Source of the DNA: Thermoclostridium stercorarium subsp. stercorarium DSM 8532
GTDB lineage: Bacteria; Bacillota; Clostridia; DSM-8532
Reading direction: 5' to 3'
Length of the DNA: 64,000 bases
Assembly: GCF_000331995.1 (NCBI RefSeq)
Contig: NC_020134.1
Coordinates: 372,001-436,000, forward strand
The notes under the pieces are model-generated. The model saw only the letters and a program-made list of their open reading frames with translations. It was not told the DNA's origin and did not search any database. Position numbers and translations under genes: made by a program. Positions 8,435 through 18,026 of this stretch are shown piece by piece; positions within the stretch are counted from its first letter, which is position 1, and each line of letters starts with the position of its first letter.

Positions 8435-10207
8435 TTGAGCCAGGGAAGAATAGTTAAGGTAGCGGGTCCGCTGGTAATTGCAGAGGGCATGAAAGACGCC
8501 AATATGTTCGACGTTGTTCGCGTAAGCGATTATGAGCTTATTGGCGAAATACTTGAAATACATGGCGACAGAGCGTCTATACAGGTCTATGAGGAAACTT
8601 CGGGGTTAGGACCGGGAGGCAGGGTTGTATCCACCGGCGAACCTTTAAGCGTTGAGCTTGGTCCCGGGCTTCTGGAAAATATATATGACGGTATTCAAAG
8701 ACCATTGGAAGTCATGCGTAGGCAGGTGGGACCCAACATAACCAGGGGTATTAACATTAATGCTCTGGACCGCAGTAAAAAGTGGGGGTTCAAACCTGTC
8801 AAAGCCAAAGGTGACAAAGTGGTAGCCGGAGATATTATAGGTACCGTTCAGGAAAACGAAGTTTTTGAGCACCGAATTATGGTACCTTTCGGGATAGAGG
8901 GCACGATTGAGGATATTAAAGAGGGAGAGTTTACGGTAGAGGATATTGTGGCCACCGTGCGGACAAAAGACGGTGAACTGAAGCCGGTAAAAATGATGCA
9001 GAAATGGCCTGTACGTAAGCAAAGGCCTTATAAGGAAAAACTGGCGCCTGATGAGCCCATGATTACGGGGCAAAGGACAATAGACACATTGTTTCCCATT
9101 GCCAAAGGCGGGGTTGCGGCAATTCCCGGTCCCTTCGGAAGCGGAAAGACCGTTGTGCAGCACCAGCTTGCCAAGTGGGCAGATGCCGATTTGGTTGTTT
9201 ATATAGGATGCGGCGAACGCGGTAACGAAATGACTGATGTTTTAATGGAATTTCCTGAGCTTAAGGATCCAAAAACAGGCCATCCGCTGATGAAAAGAAC
9301 GGTACTGATTGCAAATACGTCCGATATGCCTGTTGCGGCTCGTGAGGCTTCAATTTACACAGGGATAACAATTGCCGAATATTTCAGGGACATGGGATAT
9401 TCTGTGGCTTTAATGGCCGATTCGACGTCAAGATGGGCAGAGGCGTTAAGAGAAATGTCGGGCCGTCTTGAAGAAATGCCCGGCGAAGAAGGATATCCTG
9501 CGTACCTTGCGTCAAGGCTTGCCCAGTTCTATGAACGGGCGGGCAAGGTTGTTACTCTCGGAAGCGACAGGCGTACCGGTTCGGTGTCTGTAATCGGTGC
9601 GGTTTCGCCACCCGGCGGGGACTTGTCCGAGCCTGTAACCCAGGCCACCCTCCGTATTGTAAAGGTGTTCTGGGGGCTTGACGCAAATCTCGCATATAAA
9701 CGGCATTTCCCGGCCATCAACTGGCTTATAAGTTACTCTCTTTATACCGATCGCCTGGAAAGCTGGTATGAGAAAAACATATCAAAGGATTTCAACAAAT
9801 ACCGTGCCGAGGTTATGAAAATTCTTCAGGAAGAGGCCGAACTGGAAGAAATTGTCCGGCTTGTCGGTATTGACGCCCTATCGCCAAAGGACAGGGTGAC
9901 ACTGGAGGCGGCCCGTTCAATACGCGAAGATTATCTGCATCAGAATGCTTTCCATGAAACGGATACGTATTCCACTCTTAATAAACAGTACAGAATGCTG
10001 AAGCTGATTTTGACATATTACCACATGTCCCTTGAAGCAGTGGGCAAAGGTGTGGAACTGAAGAAGCTGTTCAGCCTTCCTGTTGTGGAAAAAATCGGCC
10101 GCGCAAAATATATCGGTGAAGACAGGGTGGATGAAGAATTCACGAGAATTGAAAACGAACTGGCTGAACAAATGAGTGCACTGATGGCAAAGGAAGGTGA
10201 ACAATGA
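8435..10207 (+). CDS. ntpA: V-type ATPase catalytic subunit A
   Basis: 590 residues, the usual family length. The P-loop [11 protein letters not shown] lies near residue 232 and the catalytic Glu in GCGERGNEM near 259; the non-homologous insertion typical of A subunits lies between the N-terminal barrel and the nucleotide domain. ATP is hydrolysed at the A/B interface. The start is TTG at 8435, because the only nearby ATG (8430) runs straight into a stop and GAGAGGGAT lies upstream. The stop overlaps the B-subunit ATG by four bases. Confidence 0.97.
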   Translation: MSQGRIVKVAGPLVIAEGMKDANMFDVVRVSDYELIGEILEIHGDRASIQVYEETSGLGPGGRVVSTGEPLSVELGPGLLENIYDGIQRPLEVMRRQVGPNITRGININALDRSKKWGFKPVKAKGDKVVAGDIIGTVQENEVFEHRIMVPFGIEGTIEDIKEGEFTVEDIVATVRTKDGELKPVKMMQKWPVRKQRPYKEKLAPDEPMITGQRTIDTLFPIAKGGVAAIPGPFGSGKTVVQHQLAKWADADLVVYIGCGERGNEMTDVLMEFPELKDPKTGHPLMKRTVLIANTSDMPVAAREASIYTGITIAEYFRDMGYSVALMADSTSRWAEALREMSGRLEEMPGEEGYPAYLASRLAQFYERAGKVVTLGSDRRTGSVSVIGAVSPPGGDLSEPVTQATLRIVKVFWGLDANLAYKRHFPAINWLISYSLYTDRLESWYEKNISKDFNKYRAEVMKILQEEAELEEIVRLVGIDALSPKDRVTLEAARSIREDYLHQNAFHETDTYSTLNKQYRMLKLILTYYHMSLEAVGKGVELKKLFSLPVVEKIGRAKYIGEDRVDEEFTRIENELAEQMSALMAKEGEQ

Positions 10208-11586
10208 TGCTTAGGGAATACCGTTCGATATATGAAGTGGCAGGGCCTTTAATGCTTGTGCAGGGCGTTGAAGGCGTTACTTATAATGAACTTGGGGAGA
10301 TAGAGCTGGCGAACGGCGAAATACGCCGCTGCAAGGTCCTTGAAGTTGACGGAACCAATGCACTGGTTCAGCTTTTTGAAAACGCTGTCGGAATAAACCT
10401 TTCAAGCAGTAAGGTGCGTTTTCTCGGCCGTGGACTTGAGCTTCCTGTTTCGATGGATATGCTCGGCCGTGTTTTCGACGGCCTTGGCAGGCCGATTGAC
10501 GGCGGCCCTGAAATAATACCCGAAAAAAGGCTTGATATAAACGGTACACCGATTAATCCTGCAGCGCGTGACTACCCGTCGGAATTTATTCAGACCGGTA
10601 TTTCTGCGATAGACGGGCTGAATACTCTTGTACGTGGACAGAAACTGCCCATTTTCTCGGGTTCGGGTCTTCCCCATGCCCAACTGGCCGCCCAGATAGC
10701 CCGGCAGGCAAAGGTACTGGGAACAGACAGCAAATTTGCCGTTGTATTCTGTGCCGTTGGTATCACTTTTGAAGAAGCCGATTTCTTTATTAATGATTTC
10801 AAGAAAACAGGGGCCATTGAACGGGCAGTGCTTTTCATGAACCTGGCCAATGACCCTGCCGTTGAGCGTATTGCAACGCCGAGAATGGCTCTGACCGCGG
10901 CTGAATACCTTGCTTTTGAAAAGGACATGCATGTTCTTGTAATTATTACCGATATAACAAACTACGCTGACGCACTTCGTGAGGTTTCGGCCGCGCGCAA
11001 GGAAGTGCCGGGAAGGCGCGGATATCCCGGTTACTTATATACCGACCTTGCCACGCTGTATGAGCGTGCGGGAAGAAAGAAAGGTTACAACGGCAGTATT
11101 ACATTGATTCCCATTCTCACTATGCCCGAGGATGACAAAACACACCCGATACCCGACCTTACCGGTTATATCACGGAAGGGCAGATAATTCTGAGCCGTG
11201 AACTGTATAAGAAAGGAATAACTCCGCCTATTGACGTGTTGCCCTCCTTGTCAAGACTTAAGGATAAGGGTATAGGCGCAGGAAAAACCCGTGAGGATCA
11301 TGCAAGCACAATGAATCAGTTGTTTGCTGCATATGCCCGCGGTAAAGAGGCCAAGGAACTGGCCACCATTCTGGGTGATGCAGCGCTCACCGATGTTGAC
11401 AGGCTGTATGCCAAATTTGCTGATGAATTTGAAGCGCAGTATGTATCACAGGGGTTTGACACCGAAAGGGATATTGAGACCACACTGAATATTGGTTGGA
11501 AATTGCTGTCGATACTTCCGGTAAGCGAGCTTAAACGTATTGATCAGAAATATATTGACAAGTATCTGCCCCGCGGCGATAAATGA
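10204..11586 (+). CDS. ntpB: V-type ATPase regulatory subunit B
   Basis: 460 residues. It resembles subunit A but lacks a working P-loop: the matching position reads [10 protein letters not shown], as expected for the non-catalytic subunit. The conserved arginine region near [16 protein letters not shown] completes the neighbouring active site. The ATG overlaps the A stop (ATGA), and ATG codons at 10204 and 10207 are both possible. It assembles in the A3B3 head. Confidence 0.97.
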   Translation: MMLREYRSIYEVAGPLMLVQGVEGVTYNELGEIELANGEIRRCKVLEVDGTNALVQLFENAVGINLSSSKVRFLGRGLELPVSMDMLGRVFDGLGRPIDGGPEIIPEKRLDINGTPINPAARDYPSEFIQTGISAIDGLNTLVRGQKLPIFSGSGLPHAQLAAQIARQAKVLGTDSKFAVVFCAVGITFEEADFFINDFKKTGAIERAVLFMNLANDPAVERIATPRMALTAAEYLAFEKDMHVLVIITDITNYADALREVSAARKEVPGRRGYPGYLYTDLATLYERAGRKKGYNGSITLIPILTMPEDDKTHPIPDLTGYITEGQIILSRELYKKGITPPIDVLPSLSRLKDKGIGAGKTREDHASTMNQLFAAYARGKEAKELATILGDAALTDVDRLYAKFADEFEAQYVSQGFDTERDIETTLNIGWKLLSILPVSELKRIDQKYIDKYLPRGDK

Positions 11587-11625
11587 TTTGGAATTATAAA
11601 TACAGTCATCAAGGAGATTATTCTC

Positions 11626-12303
11626 ATGGCCAGAATGAATGTAAATCCCACAAGAATGGTGTTAACCGGGTTGAAAAGAAGGCTTCAGATGGCCAAAAGA
11701 GGCCATAAGCTGCTGAAGGACAAACGGGACGAACTGATGAAAAAGTTCCTGGAAATAGTGCGCGAGAATAAAGCACTGCGCGAAGAAGTTGAAGAAAAGC
11801 TGATGCTGGTTCACTCCCGGTTTGTCATGGCAAGAGCGGTGATGGGCTCTGAAATAGTTGAGGAAGCCTTGATGTTTCCGAAAATTGAGGTAAACCTTAA
11901 TGCTTCCACGCGGAATATTATGAGCGTGGATGTGCCTGTGCTGGAGTTTACTGCCGAAATCGGCAGCGAAGGGGATATTTACCCTTACGGTTTGGCAAAT
12001 ACAACCGCTGAGCTGGATGAGGCAATTTCAACGTTGTCGGAACTGACTCCTAAATTGTTGAAACTTGCCGAAATTGAAAAGTCTGCCCAGCTTCTTGCGG
12101 ACGAAATAGAGAAAACCCGCCGCCGTGTAAACGCTCTTGAATATGTGCTGATACCGAACCTGGAAGAGACGATAAAATATATTGTGATGAAGCTGGATGA
12201 AAATGAACGCTCAAATCTCACGCGTCTTATGAAGGTTAAGGACATGATGCTTGAACAGGCTCATGGCTACGGTAAGAGAATGCAGGGCGGCGAAGGGCCT
12301 TAG
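11626..12303 (+). CDS. ntpD: V-type ATPase subunit D (central axle)
   Basis: 225 residues forming a long antiparallel coiled coil. It has the family opening [18 protein letters not shown] and the closing [18 protein letters not shown]. It is the gamma-like shaft that turns inside the A3B3 head together with subunit F. An AAGGAG site lies ten bases upstream. It is the last gene of the operon. Confidence 0.95.
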   Translation: MARMNVNPTRMVLTGLKRRLQMAKRGHKLLKDKRDELMKKFLEIVRENKALREEVEEKLMLVHSRFVMARAVMGSEIVEEALMFPKIEVNLNASTRNIMSVDVPVLEFTAEIGSEGDIYPYGLANTTAELDEAISTLSELTPKLLKLAEIEKSAQLLADEIEKTRRRVNALEYVLIPNLEETIKYIVMKLDENERSNLTRLMKVKDMMLEQAHGYGKRMQGGEGP

Positions 12304-12364
12304 CCGGGCGTTGCAGGCAGTTCCCGTCTGGTATGGAAAGGTGCCGAAAATATACTCTGCGCGT

Positions 12365-12410
12365 AAAAAGCGGTATTTAAAACGATTTAAGTGGGAATAC
12401 CGCTTTTTTT
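12365..12410 (+). terminator. Terminator of the V-ATPase operon
   Basis: Thirteen-base-pair perfect stem, AAAAAGCGGTATT with AATACCGCTTTTT, 18-base loop, and a run of Ts. The stem's A-run also makes it usable from the opposite strand. Confidence 0.92.
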
Positions 12411-12567
12411 ATATGCGGATTTTTCATCTGCTGCCTTTAGGTTTTTATGGCTGATTGTAAATACTTTTGCTTCGATGTTGCACAAATAACGGTAAAAATC
12501 TACCTGAAAGGCCTTTTCAGTACAAAGGGCCGTAAAAGACAAAACCAGATAGAAGTACAGACCGTTG

Positions 12568-12596
12568 TTGAACTGTATTATGAAGTTTGATAATAT
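12568..12596 (+). promoter_or_regulatory. Candidate promoter of pepT
   Basis: TTGAAC at 12568-12573, a 17-base spacer and TAATAT at 12591-12596, about 57 bases ahead of pepT. Between the terminator and this site (12411-12567) I see nothing else. Confidence 0.45.
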
Positions 12597-12652
12597 CGTA
12601 CTGACAGAGTGGCTTGACACCCTGAAACGAAAAATCACGGGAGGTTTGGCGA

Positions 12653-13876
12653 ATGGATGCTTTGGTGGAAAGGTTTTTAAAATATGTTTCTTTTGACACG
12701 CAGTCTGACGAAAACTCCGATACCTGTCCCAGTACCCAAAAGCAGTATGAGTTCGGGAAATACCTGGTGGAAGAGCTGCGCCAGATAGGTCTTAAGGATG
12801 CGGAAATCGATCGGAACGGGTACGTATACGCAACTCTGAATGGAAATACCGAAAAAAAAGTGCCGGTGATAGGTTTTATTGCCCATATGGATACAAGCCC
12901 TGACATGACGGGGGCAAATGTTAAACCACGTATTATTGAGAATTATGACGGCGGTGACATAGTGCTGAACAGTGAAAAGAATATTGTTCTGTCGGTGGAG
13001 CGATTCCCGAACATGCTCACCGTAAAGGGGCATGATATTATTGTTACTGACGGAACAACCCTTCTTGGTGCCGACGATAAGGCCGGAATTGCCGAAATAG
13101 TAACTGCTGCTGAATACCTGATAAAACATCCTGAAATTAAGCACGGTACAATAAAAATTGCCTTTACCCCTGATGAAGAGATAGGCAGGGGAGTGGATCA
13201 TTTTGATGTGAAAAAGTTCGGCGCGGAATTTGCCTATACCGTTGACGGCGGTATTGAAGGCCAGATTGAGTATGAAAACTTTAATGCGGCATATGCAAAG
13301 ATCACCGTGAACGGAGTAAATGTGCATCCGGGAAGTGCAAAAAACAGGATGAAAAATTCAATCCTCATAGCAATGGAGCTGAATTCCATGCTTCCCGCCG
13401 CCGAAACGCCGTCTCATACCGAAGGCTATGAAGGTTTCTTCCATCTGAACAATATCGAGGGTGACGTTGAAAAAACTTCATTGTATTATATTATCCGGGA
13501 TCACGACATGAAAAGGTTCAGCGAAAGGAAGAAACTAATCGGGGAAATTGTGGACTTTATTAATTATAAATACGGTGAGGGTACGGTTGTTCTTGAAATG
13601 AAGGATCAGTATTACAACATGAAGGAAAAGATAGAACCCGTTATGCATGTTGTGGATTTGGCCAAAAAGGCAATGGAGCAATCCGGGGTTAAGCCGGTTG
13701 TAACTCCAATCAGGGGCGGTACAGACGGAGCAAGGCTTTCGTATATGGGCATCCCAACACCGAATATTTTTACAGGCGGACAGAATTATCACGGCAAGTT
13801 CGAATTTGTATCGGTTAATTCGATGAAGAAGGCCGTTGAAGTGATTATCAGAATAGCGGAACTTGCGGCAAAATGA
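12653..13876 (+). CDS. pepT: Peptidase T (tripeptide aminopeptidase, M20)
   Basis: 407 residues, the usual length. PepT removes the N-terminal residue from tripeptides in the cytoplasm using two zinc ions. Metal-site motifs are visible in order: [11 protein letters not shown] (His, Asp), [12 protein letters not shown] (bridging Asp), [15 protein letters not shown] (catalytic and metal Glu), and a late His in [11 protein letters not shown]. The small dimerisation domain sits in the middle. GGGAGG is correctly spaced from the ATG. It stands alone after the ATPase terminator. Confidence 0.95.
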   Translation: MDALVERFLKYVSFDTQSDENSDTCPSTQKQYEFGKYLVEELRQIGLKDAEIDRNGYVYATLNGNTEKKVPVIGFIAHMDTSPDMTGANVKPRIIENYDGGDIVLNSEKNIVLSVERFPNMLTVKGHDIIVTDGTTLLGADDKAGIAEIVTAAEYLIKHPEIKHGTIKIAFTPDEEIGRGVDHFDVKKFGAEFAYTVDGGIEGQIEYENFNAAYAKITVNGVNVHPGSAKNRMKNSILIAMELNSMLPAAETPSHTEGYEGFFHLNNIEGDVEKTSLYYIIRDHDMKRFSERKKLIGEIVDFINYKYGEGTVVLEMKDQYYNMKEKIEPVMHVVDLAKKAMEQSGVKPVVTPIRGGTDGARLSYMGIPTPNIFTGGQNYHGKFEFVSVNSMKKAVEVIIRIAELAAK

Positions 13877-13934
13877 ATACTTATAGTCTATAGAAAGGTT
13901 TTTATGGTATCCTGAAAGGGTTGGGACGTTTCAG

Positions 13935-14591
13935 ATGCTGAAAGCGGTTATTTTTGACATGGACGGTGTCCTGATTGACAGCGAGCCGATACATTTCAGT
14001 ATTGACAAAAAGCTGCTGAGCAGTCTTGGCCTGAATGTTGATGAAAGATTTCTCAGCCGGTATGTGGGAGTGTCAAATCCCGAGATGCTTGCCGATGTAA
14101 AGAAAAGATTTAACCTTGATTACAGCATAGAGAAACTGTTGAATATAAAAAACAAATTACTGCTTGAGACGCTGGATGAAGCACCGCTTCGGCCGATTGA
14201 CGGCGTAAAAGAACTGGTTTGTGACCTGGTTTCGCATGGTGTACTATTGGCAGTTGCCTCTTCATCGCCGAGGGCATTTATAGAGGCAGTCATAAAGAAG
14301 CTTGATATGCAGAAATATTTCCAGGTTGTCGTCAGCGGCGAGGAACTGGAAAAAAGCAAGCCTGAACCCGATATTTTTTTAAGAGCCGCGGATTTATTGG
14401 GAGCAGAGCCCGGAGAATGTGTTGTAATAGAGGACTCATCACCGGGAGTTGAGGCGGCATACAGGGCGGGCATCAGGTGTATCGGATTTGTCAACCCGAA
14501 TTCAGGCAGCCAGGACCTGTCGAAAGCCTTTGTTACAGTGGACGATATGCGAAAACTGAATTACGAATATATATGCAGTATCTGCACATGA
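13935..14591 (+). CDS. HAD-superfamily phosphatase/phosphomutase, beta-PGM-like
   Basis: 218 residues. Motif I is FDMDGVLIDSEP (nucleophile and acid/base Asp), motif II is VASSSPR, motif III is the Lys in SKPEPDIF, and motif IV is VIEDSSPGVEAA. A helical cap lies after motif I, as in beta-phosphoglucomutase and sugar-phosphate phosphatases. The exact substrate cannot be told from sequence. It lies 58 bases after pepT on the same strand and may be co-transcribed. Confidence 0.9.
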   Translation: MLKAVIFDMDGVLIDSEPIHFSIDKKLLSSLGLNVDERFLSRYVGVSNPEMLADVKKRFNLDYSIEKLLNIKNKLLLETLDEAPLRPIDGVKELVCDLVSHGVLLAVASSSPRAFIEAVIKKLDMQKYFQVVVSGEELEKSKPEPDIFLRAADLLGAEPGECVVIEDSSPGVEAAYRAGIRCIGFVNPNSGSQDLSKAFVTVDDMRKLNYEYICSICT

Positions 14592-14644
14592 CTTTTAAAC
14601 ACTGCCGGCATACTGCAGAATAATGGTTCCGGGAGAGGATTGAT

Positions 14645-15384
14645 TTGAAAACATTCAGTTATTTTTTTTTTGTGCCGTTTTAATGTCATGTTTTTTTCTT
14701 GCGTCGTGTTTTTCTGATGAGCCGGCAGGAAAAGAAGTGAGTATTGACGGTAATGAAATAACTGAACGGGAATTGGATGCCGTGCCTTCGGAAAACGGCT
14801 ATTATGACCGTGAAAAAATTGTTGTTGCCGGTTATGCCGATCTTACCAATGACGGAATAAACGAGAAAATTGTGCTGGATTTGTCGGCGGCCGAAGAAAC
14901 ACAGGAGATTATTCTCAAAATCATGAACGCAGACGGTAAAACCATCTGGAAGGAATCGGCAGGCATACCCCATGCCGGATGGAATTCGGTTTATCTGTGT
15001 ACCGTTGACGGCAGAAATCTCCTGTTAAGGTATAATCCATATATGAACCAGGGCTGGGGAAGCTATTCCTATGAGCTGTTTTCAATTGACAGCGACGGTA
15101 CGGAAAGTACAGTTGACAAGGGTGAGGTATCTTTCGATATAACAGGCCGGACGGGTGAATTTGACATAGAGGAAATGGCGTCCTTCTATAATAAAATCAA
15201 TGAGTACCTGGACAAAAGCATATTATTGCTTAGCACGGAACAGGGAGAACCGGAGTACAGTACCGAAAGCCGGATAGTAACCAGGAGAGAAGACTTTCCC
15301 TGGCTATACGGCGCAGGTATAGAATTTGACGAAAATGATTCGATTAAAGACAAGCTGCTGAAATATAGAGAAAACATGAAATGA
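14645..15384 (+). pseudogene. Lipoprotein gene with its signal peptide split by a T10 frameshift
   Basis: The long frame from ATG 14683 (233 residues) lacks a ribosome site and starts inside a lipobox (FFLASC). Upstream, GGGAGAGGAT precedes a TTG at 14645 that reads MKTFSYFFFVPF and stops. Adding one T to the run of ten Ts at 14662-14671 fuses both parts into MKTFSYFFFCAVLMSC plus the rest, a textbook lipoprotein signal with cleavage before Cys in LASC. The mature part looks soluble, with an FG-GAP-like motif (AGYADLTNDGINEKIVLD). Function is unknown. It may be a real frameshift, a slippage switch or a sequencing error. Confidence 0.65.
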
Positions 15385-15813
15385 TCTGTACAAGAATCAG
15401 CTTAACTTTTTTCCTTTGTTCCCTTTGACAGGGTTTTCAGCCTGGTTTTGCATCGATTTTTAACTTGCCCAGCATGTCATAAGCTTTGTCCACATTGAAA
15501 TCATCATAGAAATCCCTGAAAAAGTTAAGTATTTCTGAAACTTTCATCCAGTTGTTCAGATAGTTTTTTTTTCGGGCAGGTAAGACACGATTTTCTTGGT
15601 TTCAACACCCGGCTCAAAACCGCCGATACGTATTTTGCCTGCGGTTGGGGGAAGAAGATTGTTACATATCTTTATAAATGTCGTCTTACCGCTGCCATTT
15701 GGTCCCAGAAGGCCTACAATTCTGCCTTTTGGGATACTCAGTGTCACCGAATCAACGGCTTTGACCGGGCCAAAGTATTTGGACAGATTTTCGCATTCGA
15801 GGATGTTATGCAT
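15385..15813 (-). pseudogene. Decayed ABC transporter ATP-binding protein (YtrB-like)
   Basis: From ATG 15813 with a GGGAGGTG site, the frame reads MHNILECENLSKYFG, then the Walker A motif GLLGPNGSGKTTF. It stops after YLPEKKTI at a run of nine As (T9 on + at 15564-15572). One more A restores NYLNNWMKVSEILNFFRDFY. Two more frame breaks follow around the signature-like region TRLKTLSKGTKEK. The frame then runs into the end of the convergent lipoprotein gene, so Walker B and the rest are missing. It cannot make a working ATPase as it stands. Confidence 0.8.
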
Positions 15814-15941
15814 TGTCAGCACCTCCCTCCATTTTTGCAATTATAAACGCAATTTCCTTTTCAAAAATCCCAGGCGTTTCATGTTTGAAGGAATTCCTGG
15901 ATAAGCTCATAAGCCGGTTTTTCTTTAACTTTCTGAACCAT
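15806..15941 (-). pseudogene. Small gene upstream of the ABC remnant, one frameshift
   Basis: Starts at ATG 15941 after GGAGGATG, reads MVQKVKEKPAYELIQEF and stops early. A single indel restores a second part (KHETPGIFEKEIAFIIAKM, then EGGADNA) that ends in TAA overlapping the ABC start codon (ATGCATAA), showing the original coupling. About 44 residues if intact. I do not recognise the family; it resembles the accessory piece that sometimes precedes YtrB-type ABC genes. Confidence 0.5.
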
Positions 15942-16060
15942 ATTTACATCCTCCGTTACCAACCTCATCAATTTTCTTTTCAAAGTTTAAACATCCTGCA
16001 TTACCATTTTGACACCTTGTACATATGATGAAGTAAGGCATTATGTAAAGGTGGGATTAC

Positions 16061-16834
16061 ATGATTTTAATAGGAAGAAACATTGTCACTGAAGACAGGC
16101 TGACGGCCATGTTCGGACAGGATGAGACAAAATATCAGATAGCGGATATGATGCTTAAGGCGGGTACTGTTTTTACATACAAAGATGAGCAGCTTTTTGA
16201 CTTTGAGGTTAAAACCAGGAAAGAGATAGTAAGAGCTTCTGAACGGCTTAACAACAGCTTCTTTTCCTTCAGGCTTTTCAAGGACTCAGTATGCAACAAA
16301 CGATACTGGGACAGGACGGAAGAAGGAGGTTTCCGCCTGAAAAAAAACGTCAGCGCATATGACGCAGTAAGAGACATTCTCAGGAACAGCAGATTGTATG
16401 GGACGGAATGCGCAACCGCGATCGTAATAGTATTTTATCTTGCACTGACTGAAGTTTTACCGAGGGAGTTGTTCGACAGGCTGTTCCCGGACATATATCT
16501 TATGGACTGGAAATACCTGGACAAGGATCTGGGAGTCCGGAACTACCGCGGGGTCAAAGATGCAATACCCGGAGACTGCCTGTATTTTAAAAATCCCGAT
16601 GTTAATCCCGATACTCCTGAATGGCAGGGCGAAAATGTAATAAAACTTTTGAACGGTTATTATTATGGACACGGTATTGGCATAAAAACAGCTGATGGAA
16701 TTATACGGGATTTGAACAGAAACAGGATAACCGGATCCGAACGGTCTGCCTATCTTGCAGATTTGATAGTAAAGCCGGATTTTAAGTATCTTGGCGAGCA
16801 ATTGTTGTTCTGGCACCTAAGGCCTCAGGAATGA
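16061..16834 (+). CDS. tgl: Protein-glutamine gamma-glutamyltransferase (spore coat transglutaminase)
   Basis: 257 residues, close to the Bacillus subtilis Tgl length of 245. Tgl cross-links spore-coat proteins by forming Gln-Lys isopeptide bonds. The catalytic pair is visible as E116-C117 in GTECATAIVIVFYLAL, and the second Glu is E191 in WQGENVI; both blocks match B. subtilis Tgl (FECATAIVII and WRGENVI). DCLYFKNPD is another family block. AAAGGTGGG precedes the ATG. In Bacillus the gene is made in the mother cell; I see no certain SigK promoter here. The next gene is also sporulation-linked. Confidence 0.93.
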   Translation: MILIGRNIVTEDRLTAMFGQDETKYQIADMMLKAGTVFTYKDEQLFDFEVKTRKEIVRASERLNNSFFSFRLFKDSVCNKRYWDRTEEGGFRLKKNVSAYDAVRDILRNSRLYGTECATAIVIVFYLALTEVLPRELFDRLFPDIYLMDWKYLDKDLGVRNYRGVKDAIPGDCLYFKNPDVNPDTPEWQGENVIKLLNGYYYGHGIGIKTADGIIRDLNRNRITGSERSAYLADLIVKPDFKYLGEQLLFWHLRPQE

Positions 16835-16909
16835 ATAGTATATAAAAGCTGGCTTTGTTAAGCCTGCCTGAAACAATTTTTGAGACAGGTAATTAAAAAG
16901 GGTGAAGTT

Positions 16910-17032
16910 ATGAATGTTTATGTCGTAAAAATAACAACAATGTCAAAATATCTCTTAACATTATTTACATATGCGCCGAAAGTATACGCACTTTCAGACC
17001 TTCATATACTACACCTGAGAAAGGAAGTGTGA
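16910..17032 (+). CDS. Possible 40-residue small protein
   Basis: GGGTGAAG seven bases ahead of an ATG opens a 40-codon frame that ends four bases before the ytxC start, as in an operon. The first eight residues (MNVYVVKI) recall the start of the spore peptide SpoVM (MKFYTIKL), but the rest does not match, and it lacks the Pro of SpoVM. A middle hydrophobic stretch (YLLTLFTYAPKVYAL) could lie on a membrane. Real translation is uncertain. Confidence 0.35.
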   Translation: MNVYVVKITTMSKYLLTLFTYAPKVYALSDLHILHLRKEV

Positions 17033-17035
17033 AAT

Positions 17036-17884
17036 ATGCAGCCTGTCCGTATTACAGCAGGTGACGGAGCCGGTGAACTTTTGAATTTTTTGCAAAAGGA
17101 ACTTGTTGAAACAAGTAACGACGGCGAATTATTCAAAGTAAACCATGAGGAGGAAAACGGCCTCATAGCCGTAGAATGCACCTGCAAAGGTAAGTTTTCC
17201 GGTGATAAGACTTTTGTCGAACATTTGTCCCAGGTTCTGGCGGAATATTTAATAACCGCATATGACGATATGTTGTTAAAACGTATAGCCAAAAAGAATT
17301 ATGGGTATTTAAAACCCGATGAACGCAGGGAAATTATTAATATAGCGCAGAAAAAAATAAGGGATGGAAGTCAGAATTTGTTTGACACAATTTTGAAAAT
17401 AAGGAGAAAAAATCTGGTTACAAGGAAACTTGCCGATTTTCTGAACCAGAATGATCATATAATTCTTGAGGGATTTGTAACATTCAGGATGCAGGAATAT
17501 GTCAAAGAGCTTGAGGAAGTAATGGATTGGGCAGTAAGGCAATATTTGATTGAAAAGGAATATCAGGAATTTATAAAGCTTTTGACATGTTTCGTGCAGA
17601 TGCAGAAACCAAAATTCAGGTGTGTTCATATAATTGCGGAAAAAGATTCCGGATTTTCTTTATATGACGAAAACATGGAAAGAATATCGGATCAGTATTT
17701 ACTGGAACTGGCGGGGGAACAGGCTGACGGAATAATAAAAGAGGAGGATCTTTTAATAAGTTTCCTTATTTCTGCCGCTCCAAGACAAATAATTATGCAC
17801 AATATATCCGAAATCAGAAATAAAGAGCTCATAGACACGATAATGCAGGTTTTTTCAGGCAGGGTAACGGCATTTAATGATTGA
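17036..17884 (+). CDS. ytxC: Sporulation protein YtxC family
   Basis: 282 residues. I recognise the family from the central block VEHLSQVLAEYLITAYDD, then KKIRDGSQNLFDTILKIRRK and ILEGFVTFRMQEYVKELE. The function is unknown; the family is found only in spore formers. There is no signal peptide or clear membrane segment. The ATG follows AAGGAAGTG. The gene is followed by a candidate SigA promoter for the next, unrelated gene. Confidence 0.85.
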   Translation: MQPVRITAGDGAGELLNFLQKELVETSNDGELFKVNHEEENGLIAVECTCKGKFSGDKTFVEHLSQVLAEYLITAYDDMLLKRIAKKNYGYLKPDERREIINIAQKKIRDGSQNLFDTILKIRRKNLVTRKLADFLNQNDHIILEGFVTFRMQEYVKELEEVMDWAVRQYLIEKEYQEFIKLLTCFVQMQKPKFRCVHIIAEKDSGFSLYDENMERISDQYLLELAGEQADGIIKEEDLLISFLISAAPRQIIMHNISEIRNKELIDTIMQVFSGRVTAFND

Positions 17885-17924
17885 GGGGGTTGACAATTTC
17901 CGTTTTTTATTTATCTTCAAAACC

Positions 17925-17954
17925 TTGTAAATCAAAAAATGTTTGTTGTATAAT
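17925..17954 (+). promoter_or_regulatory. Candidate promoter of the CdaR-type regulator
   Basis: TTGTAA at 17925-17930, 18-base spacer, TATAAT at 17949-17954, about 72 bases ahead of the start codon. Confidence 0.45.
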
Positions 17955-18026
17955 GTATAGGTGAAAATGCACAAAAATGTCTCATTCCTTTGGATATTTT
18001 GGAAGGGACGGAATGGGGGTATTTTT

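Noticed and set aside
10204-10932. Several long minus-strand frames within the ATPase A and B genes
   Set aside because: They lie antisense to highly conserved coding sequence, lack ribosome sites and have low-complexity composition; typical of GC-biased codon shadows.
12251-12454. Open frame across the end of the D-subunit gene and its terminator
   Set aside because: It runs through the terminator stem and has no ribosome site.
16835-16909. Terminator after tgl (CCTG...CAGG)
   Set aside because: The stem has too many mismatches and no T-run.
17961-18026. Longer N-terminus for the CdaR-type regulator
   Set aside because: No ribosome site precedes ATG 17961, and the added residues are not family-like; TTG 18027 has GGGGG upstream.
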